DNA from: Sphingobium fuliginis
GTDB lineage: Bacteria > Pseudomonadota > Alphaproteobacteria > Sphingomonadales > Sphingomonadaceae
Assembly (NCBI RefSeq): GCF_004152845.1
Contig: NZ_SEON01000007.1
Span: 1-64,000 of the forward strand
Length of the DNA: 64,000 nt
Direction of reading: 5' to 3'
Both the position numbers and the translations under genes were made by a program. The notes under the pieces are model-generated. The model ran no database searches. It saw only the letters and a list, made by a program, of their open reading frames with translations, and was not told the origin of the DNA. Positions within the stretch are counted from its first letter, which is position 1. Every line of letters begins with the position of its first letter. Below, piece by piece: positions 8,195 to 16,762 of the stretch.

Positions 8195-9151
8195 TCAGTG
8201 CGGCTGGAAGCTGTGCAAGCCGCGGGGATAAGGGTTGATCGCGACGCGCGTGGCCATCTGCCCCGGCTGCCCGCCGAAGCTGGCGCGATGCCACCGGCCC
8301 TGGGCGGCGGTCACGACGTCGCCGGGCGACGCGGTGAAGAACGGTACGCCTTCGATCTGGTAATCGACATTGCCTTCCATGATGAACCAGAATTCATCAT
8401 AGCCGAAGTGGAAATGGCCAAGATCGCTGGTCGGCGGAGTCTTGATGCCCTTTCCGCGAATATTGTTCACGAACAGATGATCGCCGGCAATGAAGGCGCC
8501 GGCTCTTTGCCCGCCGGTCACCACATCCTTGTAATAATCGAGATAAGGCCGGTCGGCGGCGCCATAATGCCCGTCGCCGCCCATCAACGCGGCCTTCACA
8601 TAGGTGAAGCCCGGCACGTCCCTGGGCTTGTCCGGCCTGGTCGCGGCGGGATAGAGCGGCACGTCGTCCGCGCCGTGCACCTCCAGCCACAGCGCCGGCT
8701 CGTCGCCCACGCTTTCCAGGGTGAAAGGCAGGCGGAAGGGAATATTGACCTCTCCGCCCTTGACCGCGACGAAGGGTTCCTGCCCCTTGATGCTGACCCG
8801 AAGCTGCCCGCCCCAGACGATGAGGGCGGTCGCATTGTCGGCATACATCAGCGGTTCGGTGCGCTGCCCGGCCGCCATCTGGTGCCAGTCCGCCTCCAGA
8901 TCGCGGTTGCGGACGATGGCGTGCGTCCAGCTTTTCTGGCCCTTGTGCGCGGCAAGGATGTCGGCGAGCTTCCACCAGGGACGATTGGGCGCGTCATAGG
9001 CGCGCGGCGGCGTCCGCTTGGGCGACCAGGCATTTTCCATGGGCGGGCGGGCGGGCGGCGCAGACGGTGCCGGCGCAGATGTCTGGGCCGACGCCCCCAG
9101 GATGAGCAGGGCGGGCGAACACAGATAGAATGCGGCCTTTATGATTGCCAT
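8195..9151 (-). CDS. Secreted cupin-domain protein
   Basis: The 318-residue protein begins MAIIKAAFYL with a signal peptide that ends near GASAQT, followed by a proline-rich linker. It has two cupin-like halves: WHQMAAGQRTEPLMYADNA in the first, and LGHFHFGYDEFWFIMEGNVDY in the second. The second keeps the H-x-H and Glu metal ligands (HFHFGYDEFW) and a later His in GRWHRASF; the first half looks degenerate. The start at 9151 has an ideal GGGGAGG seven bases upstream, so the in-frame ATG 12 codons earlier is rejected. An operator copy lies 40 bp upstream. A second secreted cupin occurs at 11123. Enzymatic action on an exported or imported substrate (isomerase, dioxygenase or lyase) is possible; none can be assigned. 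Confidence 0.82.
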   Translation of the reverse strand: MAIIKAAFYLCSPALLILGASAQTSAPAPSAPPARPPMENAWSPKRTPPRAYDAPNRPWWKLADILAAHKGQKSWTHAIVRNRDLEADWHQMAAGQRTEPLMYADNATALIVWGGQLRVSIKGQEPFVAVKGGEVNIPFRLPFTLESVGDEPALWLEVHGADDVPLYPAATRPDKPRDVPGFTYVKAALMGGDGHYGAADRPYLDYYKDVVTGGQRAGAFIAGDHLFVNNIRGKGIKTPPTSDLGHFHFGYDEFWFIMEGNVDYQIEGVPFFTASPGDVVTAAQGRWHRASFGGQPGQMATRVAINPYPRGLHSFQPH

Positions 9152-9190
9152 CAATCCTCCCCTTGAGCAGACTTTTGCGTCTTGCATTTG

Positions 9191-9207
9191 ATCATATAGG
9201 ATATGAT
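9191..9207. promoter_or_regulatory. Operator-like 17-mer, copy 2 (cupin / 9256 gene)
   Basis: ATCATAT-AGG-ATATGAT, a perfect 7-bp inverted repeat around three bases. It sits between the divergent cupin gene (40 bp to its start) and the small secreted protein at 9256 (49 bp), so it could act on both. On the minus strand a TTGACT at 9221-9226 lies 15 bases before TATCCT, which is inside the repeat, suggesting that the site covers the cupin promoter -10. Confidence 0.8.
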
Positions 9208-9255
9208 GTTAGAGCATTAGTCAAACAAATTATGACATGAAAAGAGGAGAAGGGC

Positions 9256-9717
9256 GTGAAACACATCTGGAAACTGGCCGTGATCGGCGGGATTGCGTTG
9301 TTTCCGCAATGTGTCGCGCTGGCGCAGGAAGATGGCTGCGCGCGTCTGGACGACCCGTCGGAACGCCTGGCCTGCTATGATCGCCGGTCTGGCCGGGCCG
9401 CGCAGGACAGCCGCCCGATTCCCGTCCCCGCGCCGCCCGCCGCGGCATCGGCGGCTGCGATCAACAGCTATCAGGACCGTCGCGACGCCCTCAAGAGCCG
9501 CACGGATTTCGACAGCCGCTTGAAGGCGGCGATCCCGTTGCGGCACGGCTATCACCGGCTGGAGCTGGAGGACGGCACCGCCTACGACACGACGACCGTC
9601 GCGCCGCCGCCGCCCGTCGGGGCGGTGATCCATGTCCGCCGCACGCCGTTCGGCACCACCTTCTTCGACATGGAAGGGCGCAAGCCCTTCACCGTCAGGC
9701 TGTCGCGCCGCCAATAG
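9256..9717 (+). CDS. Small secreted protein of unknown function
   Basis: The 153-residue product has a signal peptide (MKHIWKLAVIGGIALFPQ...ALAQ) and then CARLDDPSERLACYD, a short Cys-x(n)-Cys motif found at the mature N-terminus of several Gram-negative envelope proteins, followed by a proline/alanine-rich linker. The C-terminal half (YHRLELEDGTAYDTTTV...VIHVRRTPFGTTFFDMEG) looks like a small beta domain. I do not recognise the family. GTG is the start, with GAGGAG seven bases upstream. Its end overlaps the end of the convergent MFS gene by 23 bases. Its position beside an operator copy suggests it belongs to the locus. Confidence 0.7.
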   Translation: MKHIWKLAVIGGIALFPQCVALAQEDGCARLDDPSERLACYDRRSGRAAQDSRPIPVPAPPAAASAAAINSYQDRRDALKSRTDFDSRLKAAIPLRHGYHRLELEDGTAYDTTTVAPPPPVGAVIHVRRTPFGTTFFDMEGRKPFTVRLSRRQ

Positions 9718-11014
9718 GCGTCCGGGCGCCCTCCCCGGCCGGCTGCTCCAGCAGCCGGTTCGGGTCCACGATCACCCAGGCGAGCACGCCCGCCAGCACC
9801 ACGGCGGCCCCCGCGATGAAGGCGGCGGTCCAGCCGAATTGCGCGGCGATCATCGGCGTCAGGGTGGAGGTCAGCGCCCCGCCGATCTGGCACCCCATGT
9901 TCATGAAGCCGGACACGACGCCGCTATGCGGGCCCGCTATGTCCGCCGTCACCGACCAGAAGGAGCTTTGCGAGAGGTAGATCGCCCCCGCCCCCCCGGC
10001 CAGGATCAGCACCGCGAGCCACGCATTGTCCACCATCGATCCGCTGGCGAGGAACAGGCCGGTCAGCACGAAGGAGAGCACCCCCAGCCCGGAGCGTCCC
10101 CAATAAAGGCCGTAGCGCGCCGACACCCGGTCGTTGATGACCCCGCCCAGCAGGCAGCCGAAGGTCATGCACAGGAAGGGCAGCATGGAGAAGACAGCGC
10201 TGGATTTGACATCCAGATGCCGCGCTTCGGCAAGATAGATGAAGAACCAGCTGAAGAAGATCCAGATCACATATCCGAAGGCGAAATAACTGACGAACAG
10301 GCCCCAGACATTGCGGCTGGAAAATATGGCGCCCCAGGGAATGGGTCCGGCCGACGCCGTTTTGGCCGGGGGCAGGCCCGCCTCGATATGCGCGAGTTCG
10401 GCCGCGTTCACCGACGGATGCTCCTGCGGCCGGTCCCGCGCGAGCCAGAACCAGACGGCGGCGGCGGCAAGGCCCATTGCCGCGCAGGCATAGAAGGATG
10501 CGCGCCAGCCGCCCCACAGGATGATCGCGGTGATCAGCGGCGGCGTGATGCCGGAGCCGGCGCCCACTCCGGCGAAGATCCACCCGTTCGCCTTGCCGCG
10601 CTCCTGCGCCGGTATCCAGCGCGACAGGAACTGGTTGCCGCACGGATAGACGACCGACTCGCCGATGCCGAGCGCGAAGCGGGTCAGCGCCAGCAGCAGC
10701 AGCGCGGCGCTGCCCTCCGGATGGATGAGCGCCGTCGCCGCGGTGAACACGCCCCACCAGAGCAGCGCGCCGGTCAGCACGATGCGGGGACCGTAGCGCG
10801 CAGCGAGCCAGCCCGCCGGCACCTGGAACAGCGCATAGCCGATCAGGAAGGCGCTGAAGACCCAGCCCAGCTGCACCTGGTCGATGGCATATTCCTTCCG
10901 CATCTCCACCCCCGCGACGGAGATGTTGGTGCGGTCGAGAAAAGCGATCGCACTGATGATGAACAACAGGAAGATCAGGCCCAGCCTGACCCTGGACCGC
11001 GCGGCTCCATTCAT
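9695..11014 (-). CDS. MFS transporter, anion:cation symporter type
   Basis: The protein of 439 residues has about 12 membrane segments. Features of the ACS/phthalate-glucarate branch are FLDRTNISVAG in the first helix, the loop motif GWLAARYGPR between helices 2 and 3, and ALGIGESVVYP in helix 4. These carriers take up organic acids with protons, so it likely imports an acidic product formed in the periplasm. The start at 11014 (MNGAARS) has GGGAGGG six bases upstream; an ATG two codons earlier lies too near that site. It is divergent from the bicupin/lactonase unit, with an operator copy between them. Its last 23 bases overlap the convergent gene at 9256. Confidence 0.92.
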   Translation of the reverse strand: MNGAARSRVRLGLIFLLFIISAIAFLDRTNISVAGVEMRKEYAIDQVQLGWVFSAFLIGYALFQVPAGWLAARYGPRIVLTGALLWWGVFTAATALIHPEGSAALLLLALTRFALGIGESVVYPCGNQFLSRWIPAQERGKANGWIFAGVGAGSGITPPLITAIILWGGWRASFYACAAMGLAAAAVWFWLARDRPQEHPSVNAAELAHIEAGLPPAKTASAGPIPWGAIFSSRNVWGLFVSYFAFGYVIWIFFSWFFIYLAEARHLDVKSSAVFSMLPFLCMTFGCLLGGVINDRVSARYGLYWGRSGLGVLSFVLTGLFLASGSMVDNAWLAVLILAGGAGAIYLSQSSFWSVTADIAGPHSGVVSGFMNMGCQIGGALTSTLTPMIAAQFGWTAAFIAGAAVVLAGVLAWVIVDPNRLLEQPAGEGARTPIGGATA

Positions 11015-11029
11015 AACCATCCCTCCCGC

Positions 11030-11057
11030 TTGGCTTCTGCGCCAAACAATATACTAT
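11030..11057 (+). promoter_or_regulatory. Candidate promoter for the cupin/lactonase unit
   Basis: TTGGCT (11030-11035) and TACTAT (11052-11057) are spaced by 16 bases and point toward the cupin gene at 11123. The -10 element is inside operator copy 3, so a bound repressor would block it. This is a pattern match only. Confidence 0.45.
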
Positions 11058-11062
11058 ATGAT
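11046..11062. promoter_or_regulatory. Operator-like 17-mer, copy 3 (MFS / bicupin)
   Basis: ACAATAT-ACT-ATATGAT. The right arm is exact and the left arm has two changes. It lies between divergent starts, 32 bp from the MFS gene and 61 bp from the cupin gene, so one site could serve both transcripts. Confidence 0.75.
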
Positions 11063-11122
11063 TCGTGATAAGATGATGTATGTCGGCATAAGCAGGCAAG
11101 AGCAAGCATTGGAGAGGGGAAG

Positions 11123-12043
11123 ATGGGCATGGGCACGCCGCGCATGGCGCTGGTCGCAGCGCTGATGGCCTTTGGCGGAACGGCCATGGCGCAGGGCGCG
11201 CCGCCGCTGGCGCAACGCATCGGCCACAGCGATCCGGACAAAATGCGGGGTGCGAACGGCGTCCATGGCGGTGCGGGATCGATGAAGTTCGGGCCGCTGC
11301 TCGGCACCAATGCGCTCAGCACCAACCTCATCTTCGTCCATCGCGGGACGATCGCGCCGAAAAGCGGCATCGGCCAGCATTTCCACAATGATTGCGAGGA
11401 GATGTTCATCATCCTCGACGGCGAGGCGGAGTTCACCATCGACGGCCGCACCTCGCGCCTGGCCGGGCCTGCCGGCGTGCCCGACCGCAAGGGGCATGCC
11501 CATGGCATCTACAATCCGACCGACAGGCCGCTGCAATGGCTGAACATCAATGTCGGCATGACCAAGAGCTATGACAATTTCGATCTGGGCGACCCGCGCA
11601 CCGATGCGACGCTCGATCCCGTGCCGCAGTTCATCAGCATGCGGCTGGACCGCGCCCTCCTGAAGCCGGCGGCGGCTGCCTTGCCCGATGCGACCGGCGG
11701 CGTCCTCTTTCGCCGCGCGCTGGGACCGGCGGTCTTTTCGACGCCCTGGTCCTATGTCGATCATGTCCTGCTGCCCGCAAATGCGGCGCTCGGCCGCCGG
11801 GTGCAGGCGGATATGAGCGAGGTCTATTATGTGATCTCCGGCACGGGCGAAGTAACGCTGGACGGGGAAACCGCACCGATCAGCGCGGGCGACGCCGTGC
11901 CCGTCGACCTTGGCGAGGCGCGGGCGATCCGCCAGACGGGGGCGCAGCCGCTCGAACTGATGGTGATCGGCGTGGCGCGCGATCTGGCGGCGAAGGCCCG
12001 CTACCGCGCCGAAGCCGAAGCGCGCATCCAACCGCGGCGGTAA
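11123..12043 (+). CDS. Secreted bicupin protein
   Basis: The 306-residue protein has a signal peptide ending near AMAQG and two full cupin domains. The first has QHFHNDCEEMFIILDGEAEF and KGHAHGIYNPT (His, His, Glu and a later His as metal ligands). The second has ADMSEVYYVISGTGEVTLDGE but lacks the first two histidines, so only domain one is likely to hold metal. GGAGAGGGGAAG precedes the ATG. It opens a + strand unit with the SMP-30-like gene 57 bp downstream and sits beside operator copy 3. Secreted cupins of this kind have no agreed function; a lyase, isomerase or dioxygenase working outside the inner membrane is plausible. Confidence 0.83.
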   Translation: MGMGTPRMALVAALMAFGGTAMAQGAPPLAQRIGHSDPDKMRGANGVHGGAGSMKFGPLLGTNALSTNLIFVHRGTIAPKSGIGQHFHNDCEEMFIILDGEAEFTIDGRTSRLAGPAGVPDRKGHAHGIYNPTDRPLQWLNINVGMTKSYDNFDLGDPRTDATLDPVPQFISMRLDRALLKPAAAALPDATGGVLFRRALGPAVFSTPWSYVDHVLLPANAALGRRVQADMSEVYYVISGTGEVTLDGETAPISAGDAVPVDLGEARAIRQTGAQPLELMVIGVARDLAAKARYRAEAEARIQPRR

Positions 12044-12100
12044 CATCGCGCCGATCCTCCCGCGTCCCTCCTTTCGATCATCCAAGAAGGAACCAAAGCC

Positions 12101-13117
12101 ATGTCATCCCGCCTTCGCGCCGCCCTGCTTGCCGCTGCGCTCTGCCCCCTGACCGCGCCATTGCTGGCGCAGGAACCCGCCGCACCGGCCGCCGCGCCAT
12201 CCTTCGAGCGGCTGGACCCGGCGCTCGACGCGATCATAGCGCCGGGCACGCCGATCGAGCGGGTGGCGACCGGCTTCGGCTTTACGGAGGGGCCGCTATG
12301 GCATGAGGGCCGGCTCTGGTTCTCCGACGTCACCGGGGACAGGATGCGGGCCGTCAGCCCGGATGGAAAGGTGGAGGAACTGGTGGCCAATTCAGGCGGC
12401 CTGCCCAATCCCCCGGCGGGCGCCAGCATCGGCTCCAACGGCATGGCCCCCGCCCCCGACGGCACGGTGCTGATGACGCAGATGGGCGCTCGCCGCATCG
12501 TCAGGGTCGGCAAGGACGGCAGCCTGCAACCCTTCCTGTCGGAATATCAGGGCAAGCGGCTGAACAGCCCCAACGACCTCGTCTACGACAAGAGCGGCGC
12601 GCTCTGGTTCACCGATCCGCCCTTCGGCCTGTTCAACGGCATGGACAAGGACCCGGCCAAGGAACTGCCCTTCAACGCCGTGTTCCGCTATGCCGACGGC
12701 AGGCTGACGCCGGTCATCACCGACATGACGCTGCCCAACGGCATCGGTTTCTCCCCCGATTTCAAGACCCTCTATGTCGGCAATTACGGCCCCGAAATGT
12801 ATATCCGCGCCTATGATGTGCGCCCGGACGGCAGCCTGTCCGCGCCGCGCGAGCTGATCCGCTTCCCCGGCGGTCGCGGCGGTCCGGACGGGCTGAAGGT
12901 CGACACGGCCGGCAATATCTGGATGACGGGCCCGGGCGGCATCCGCATCGTCACGCCGCAGGGCAAGGTGCTGGGGCAGATCAGGCTGCCGGAAACCGCG
13001 GCCAATCTGGCCTTCGCGGAGGATGGGCACATGGTCTATATCACCGGCAGCACCAGCATCTATCGCCTGCGCAGCAAGGTGAAGGGAATGCTGCCGCTCT
13101 ACGCCGGGGGTCAATGA
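12101..13117 (+). CDS. Secreted SMP-30/gluconolactonase-like beta-propeller
   Basis: The 338-residue protein has a signal peptide ending near LLAQEP and a six-bladed propeller of the SMP-30/LRE family. Diagnostic pieces are GFTEGPLWHEGRLWFSDV (metal-binding Glu), RLNSPNDLVYDKSGALWFTDPPFG (Asn and Asp) and LPNGIGFSPDFKTLYVGNYG. These sites hold Ca2+ or Zn2+ and hydrolyse lactones in characterised members. Export puts it in the periplasm, where PQQ dehydrogenases would form lactones from cyclic hemiacetals or aldoses, so a lactonase role next to the dehydrogenases fits. It shares an operon with the bicupin and ends at a strong hairpin shared with the convergent cytochrome gene. Confidence 0.88.
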   Translation: MSSRLRAALLAAALCPLTAPLLAQEPAAPAAAPSFERLDPALDAIIAPGTPIERVATGFGFTEGPLWHEGRLWFSDVTGDRMRAVSPDGKVEELVANSGGLPNPPAGASIGSNGMAPAPDGTVLMTQMGARRIVRVGKDGSLQPFLSEYQGKRLNSPNDLVYDKSGALWFTDPPFGLFNGMDKDPAKELPFNAVFRYADGRLTPVITDMTLPNGIGFSPDFKTLYVGNYGPEMYIRAYDVRPDGSLSAPRELIRFPGGRGGPDGLKVDTAGNIWMTGPGGIRIVTPQGKVLGQIRLPETAANLAFAEDGHMVYITGSTSIYRLRSKVKGMLPLYAGGQ

Positions 13118-13122
13118 AGGGC

Positions 13123-13147
13123 AGCGGGCGGCGACGCGCCGCCCGCT
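13123..13147. terminator. Bidirectional hairpin terminator
   Basis: AGCGGGCGGCG, a 3-base loop, and CGCCGCCCGCT form an 11-bp GC-rich stem between the convergent lactonase-like gene (ends 13117) and cytochrome gene (ends 13163). Confidence 0.7.
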
Positions 13148-13162
13148 TTGGCCGAACCGCGT

Positions 13163-13492
13163 TTAACGGCCGCCCGCGCCCGGCCCGGCACCGGGCGCGG
13201 GGGCGTAATTTTTCGCCAGATAGGCCGTGATCGTCTTGACCTCCTCCGGCGAGACCTCGGCCCCGCGATCCGCCATGCCCTGCACGGTCGCCGCCCATTC
13301 CGCCTCGCTCCGCCGCTTCTGGAAAACCTGCCCGGTCGTGTGGCAGAAACCGCAGCGTTCGTTGATCAGGTCCAGGCCAGGGCCGGGCGGCGGCGGCGCC
13401 ACGGCTACGGTCGCAGGCGCCTGCTGGGCCAATGCCCCCGCCCCGATCAGGGGCAGGGTCAGGGCCATGATCATCAGTCCGACTTTACGCAT
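13163..13492 (-). CDS. Periplasmic cytochrome c (small)
   Basis: The 109-residue protein has a signal peptide ending near ALAQQ, a proline-rich spacer and one heme-binding site CGFCH. A later Met in VQGMADRG is the likely sixth heme ligand, and TITAYLAKNYA is the closing helix of class I cytochromes. It starts nine bases after the end of the PQQ dehydrogenase gene upstream, so the two are co-transcribed and the cytochrome is the natural electron acceptor of that enzyme. The tail is rich in Pro, Ala and Gly. Confidence 0.9.
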   Translation of the reverse strand: MRKVGLMIMALTLPLIGAGALAQQAPATVAVAPPPPGPGLDLINERCGFCHTTGQVFQKRRSEAEWAATVQGMADRGAEVSPEEVKTITAYLAKNYAPAPGAGPGAGGR

Positions 13493-13501
13493 GTCATGTC
13501 C

Positions 13502-15427
13502 TCAAGGAAGCGCATAGGCCACCACCTCGTCGCTGGTGGCCGGTGAAAAGGCGAAGCCCCCTGTCGCCACGACGGCGACCATCTGCCGTTTCCCCACGGC
13601 ATAGGTCATCGGCGTTCCGTAGCTGGAACCGGGCAGTTCCGCCGTCCAGAGCAGCTTGCCCGTCTTCGTTTCGAACGCGCGGAAGCGCTGGTCCTTGGTC
13701 GCGCCGATGAAGGTCAGCCCGCCCGATGTCGTGAATGGCCCGCCCGCGCTGGTGATCCCCGCATCCTTGAGCGCGGGATGGCCGGTGTCGCCCAAGGGCC
13801 GGCGCCACGCCACCGTGCCCTTGGCGACATCTACGGCCACCAGCTCGCCCCATGGCGGCTTGTGACAGGGGAAGCCGGTTTCCATGTCCGCGAAATAGGC
13901 GTAGCCGCCCTTCATGCCCCAGCTTCCGTCGGGCTGCTGCTCCAACTGCTGTGGGCTGGCGAGTTCGTTGAGGTTGATGACGTAGAGGCCCAGATCGGGG
14001 TCGAACGCGCCCCCGCCCCAGTCCACGCCTCCCAGGCTGCCGGGAAAGAAATTGATCGCGCTGTCGGCGCGCAGCGGCTGGAACGGCTTGCTGGGGGTGA
14101 TGTTCAGCTTCTTGACCAGCGCCTCGCACCGGGCCTTCAGCTCCGGCGTGACATCCAATATGTCCTCGGCATTATAGGACAGGCGGGTGAGCGGCGGCGG
14201 CGCGACCGGCATGGGCTGGGTCGGCCAGGGCTGCTCGCCCGGCACGTCGGTCTCGGTCGGAACCGGCACTTCGCGCACGTCGAACAGCGGCTTGCCGGTC
14301 ACGCGGTCGAGGATGAACATGATCGCCGTCTTGTTCATCGCCACCAGCGCGGGCGTGACCCGCCCGCCGCGCTTGATGTCGACCAGCGTCAGCGTCGGCA
14401 GGTCGAGGTCCCAGATGTCGTGATGCACGGTCTGGAAATGCCAGAGATATTTGCCGGTCGCCGCGTCCACCGCGACCACCGAGTTGGAATAGAGATTGGC
14501 GCCCTTTCGGTCAGCGCCCCAGCGGTCGAAGGTCGGCGCGCCGACCGGCAGATAGGCGATGCCGCGCTTTTCATCGACCTGCACGAAGGTCCAGACATTG
14601 GTGCCCGATCGCGCCTTCGCGCTGTCGCCCTCCCAACTGTCCGCGCCCTTCTCCCCCGCCTGCGGGATGGTGTGGAAGGTCCAGACCAGCTTGCCCGTGC
14701 GCGCGTCCCAGGCCCGCACATCGCCCGCCGCGCCCTTGACCGGCATCTCCTGCACCCGCGATCCGGTGATGACCAGGTCCTTGTAGATGGCGGGCGGGCT
14801 GCTCATGCCCAGCGGCGCGGCGCGCAGGCCGTTCATCACCTCGGGCGTCTTCATGTTGACGATTCCCGCCTCCCCGAAAGCGGCGGCAGGCTGGCCGGTC
14901 GCGGCATCGAGCGCGATCAGCTTGCCGGACCGGGTGCCGAAGAAGATGCGCGCGCCCTTCCCCCTGGCTCCGGGCCAATAGGCGACGCCGCGAGTCGAGG
15001 GCTGGTCCTTGTTCGCGAGCGTATAGGCCCAGCGTTCCTTCCCCGTGGCGGCATCCAGCGCGACGACGCGATTATAGGGCGTGGCGAGATACATGACGCC
15101 GTCGACCACCAGCGGCGTCGCCTCCGACGCTGAGAATCCGGTGGCGAACTTGGCGCGCATGCCGTCCGGCATCGGTCCCACATCGGCCGTCACGCCGGGC
15201 GGGCGCATATGATATACCCAGGCCTGCCGCAGCGTGCCCACATTGGCGGTCGTGATCTGCCTGAGCGGCGAATGGCGCGCGCCGCCGGGATCGCGGCCAT
15301 AGGCGGCCCAGTCGGCATCTGCCGACGGCGCCGCCGTGGCTGCGCCGTGCAAAGCGCCGGCGGCAACGGAAATCAGGGAAGCCAGCGCGATGGACCGGCG
15401 GAACGAAGATGTGATTTTCAACGACAT
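13502..15427 (-). CDS. Periplasmic PQQ-dependent dehydrogenase, glucose/quinate-type
   Basis: The 641-residue protein has a signal peptide ending near ATAAP and then an eight-bladed quinoprotein propeller. WAAYGRDPGGARHSPLRQI is the opening of the membrane glucose/quinate dehydrogenase branch, followed by VVALDAATGKERWAY, SGKLIALDAATG, HHDIWDLDLP and FVQVDEKRG-type repeats. Unlike those enzymes it has no N-terminal membrane domain, so it must be soluble in the periplasm and pass electrons to a cytochrome c, encoded nine bases downstream. AGGAGAGGC precedes the ATG. The divergent CoA-transferase unit and operator copy 4 lie upstream. Likely substrates are alcohols or polyols taken in by the TonB receptor; PQQ synthesis genes are not in this window. 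Confidence 0.9.
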   Translation of the reverse strand: MSLKITSSFRRSIALASLISVAAGALHGAATAAPSADADWAAYGRDPGGARHSPLRQITTANVGTLRQAWVYHMRPPGVTADVGPMPDGMRAKFATGFSASEATPLVVDGVMYLATPYNRVVALDAATGKERWAYTLANKDQPSTRGVAYWPGARGKGARIFFGTRSGKLIALDAATGQPAAAFGEAGIVNMKTPEVMNGLRAAPLGMSSPPAIYKDLVITGSRVQEMPVKGAAGDVRAWDARTGKLVWTFHTIPQAGEKGADSWEGDSAKARSGTNVWTFVQVDEKRGIAYLPVGAPTFDRWGADRKGANLYSNSVVAVDAATGKYLWHFQTVHHDIWDLDLPTLTLVDIKRGGRVTPALVAMNKTAIMFILDRVTGKPLFDVREVPVPTETDVPGEQPWPTQPMPVAPPPLTRLSYNAEDILDVTPELKARCEALVKKLNITPSKPFQPLRADSAINFFPGSLGGVDWGGGAFDPDLGLYVINLNELASPQQLEQQPDGSWGMKGGYAYFADMETGFPCHKPPWGELVAVDVAKGTVAWRRPLGDTGHPALKDAGITSAGGPFTTSGGLTFIGATKDQRFRAFETKTGKLLWTAELPGSSYGTPMTYAVGKRQMVAVVATGGFAFSPATSDEVVAYALP

Positions 15428-15508
15428 GCCTCTCCTGAAGGCGGGGTTTGACCTTTGGTCGACAAGCCCGGTTGTTCTTTTGTCAGGGGAATGCTAGCAG
15501 AGGGTCAA

Positions 15509-15525
15509 ATCATATACAATATGAT
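15509..15525. promoter_or_regulatory. Operator-like 17-mer, copy 4 (PQQ-DH / CoA-transferase)
   Basis: ATCATAT-ACA-ATATGAT, a perfect 7-bp inverted repeat. It lies between divergent starts, 82 bp from the quinoprotein gene and 50 bp from the CoA-transferase gene. A TACAAT (15515-15520) inside it could be the -10 box of the + strand promoter. Confidence 0.8.
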
Positions 15526-15574
15526 CTGTGACCGAAAATCGGCGCCCCCATATGGCGCATAAGGGAGAAGGAAT

Positions 15575-16762
15575 ATGGCGACGCTGCCATTGGCGGGCAT
15601 CAGGGTACTCGACATTTCGCAGGTCATGGCAGGCCCGTTCTGCTGCATGCTGCTGGGCGACATGGGCGCCGACGTCATCAAGATCGAACCGCCGGTTACG
15701 GGCGATTCGACCCGGCATTCGATGGGCTTCCGCCTGAAGGGGGATGACAGCCCCGGTTTCCTCGCGCTCAACCGCAACAAGCGCAGCATCGCCCTCAACC
15801 TGAAGGACGATGCCGATCGCGAAGTGCTCTATGCGCTGGTGAAGAGCGCCGACGTGCTGGTGGAAAATGCCCGCCCCGGCGTCGCGGCGCGGCTGGGCAT
15901 CGACTATGACACGCTGGCGAAGATCAATCCGCGCCTCGTCTACGCCAGCATTTCCGGCTTCGGCCAGACCGGCCCATGGGCGCAGCGCCCCGGCTTCGAC
16001 CTGATCGCGCAGGCGATGTCGGGGATTTTGAGCTCCAACGGCTTTCCCGGCATGGAACCGGCGAAGAACAGCATCGCCGTGGCCGATCTGGGGGCCGGTC
16101 TTTTCTCGGCCTATGCCATCCTCTCCGCCATTATCGGCCGGGAAAAGAGCGGGCAGGGCCAATATATCGACGCCTCCCTGCTGGAAGCGGCGCTGGGCCT
16201 TTCGATCTGGGAGACGACGGAGCTTTGGGGCACGGGCAAGTCGCCCACGCCCATCGGTTCGGCGAACCGCATGTCCGCCCCCTATCAGGCGATGCAGGCG
16301 TCGGACGGCTGGTTCGTCATCGGCGCGGCCAATCAGGGATTGTGGCTGACCTTCCTCGACGTCCTCGGGCGTCCGGAGCTTCAGCACGATCCGCGCTATT
16401 CCAGCAACGCCGCCCGCGTCGTCAACCGGCTCGCGCTGATCGATGATCTAGCGCCCACCTTCCTCACCCGCACGCGGCAGGAATGGATCGACGCCCTGCT
16501 GGCGGCGGGCGTTCCCGCCGCGCCGATCCTCGACTATGGCGAGGCGGTGACCAGCGAACAGGCCGTCGCGCGGGAGATGGTGATGCAGGTGCCCCATCCG
16601 GTGGAAGGCGAATTCAAGGCGCTGGGCTTCCCGGTGAAGATGCGGGGCACGCCGCAGGAGGTCCGCCTGCCCCCGCCGCTGCTCAACGAACATAGCGACC
16701 TGATCCGGCAGGAACTGGTGGAAAAGGGCCTGCTCGCCCCGCAGCGGGAAGCCGCGAAATGA
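15575..16762 (+). CDS. CaiB/BaiF-type CoA-transferase (family III)
   Basis: The 395-residue cytoplasmic enzyme starts MATLPLAGIRVLDISQVMAG, the usual family III opening, and continues GDMGADVIKIEPP and LNLKDDADREVLYALVKSADV. The Asp in SIAVADLGAGLFSAYAI is the expected catalytic carboxylate that forms the acyl anhydride with CoA. The enzyme moves CoA between carboxylic acids without ATP. AAGGGAGAAGGAAT precedes the ATG. Its stop overlaps the start of the enoyl-CoA hydratase by four bases, so the two are coupled, and the pair would activate and then hydrate an unsaturated or branched acid. Operator copy 4 is 50 bp upstream. Confidence 0.92.
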   Translation: MATLPLAGIRVLDISQVMAGPFCCMLLGDMGADVIKIEPPVTGDSTRHSMGFRLKGDDSPGFLALNRNKRSIALNLKDDADREVLYALVKSADVLVENARPGVAARLGIDYDTLAKINPRLVYASISGFGQTGPWAQRPGFDLIAQAMSGILSSNGFPGMEPAKNSIAVADLGAGLFSAYAILSAIIGREKSGQGQYIDASLLEAALGLSIWETTELWGTGKSPTPIGSANRMSAPYQAMQASDGWFVIGAANQGLWLTFLDVLGRPELQHDPRYSSNAARVVNRLALIDDLAPTFLTRTRQEWIDALLAAGVPAAPILDYGEAVTSEQAVAREMVMQVPHPVEGEFKALGFPVKMRGTPQEVRLPPPLLNEHSDLIRQELVEKGLLAPQREAAK

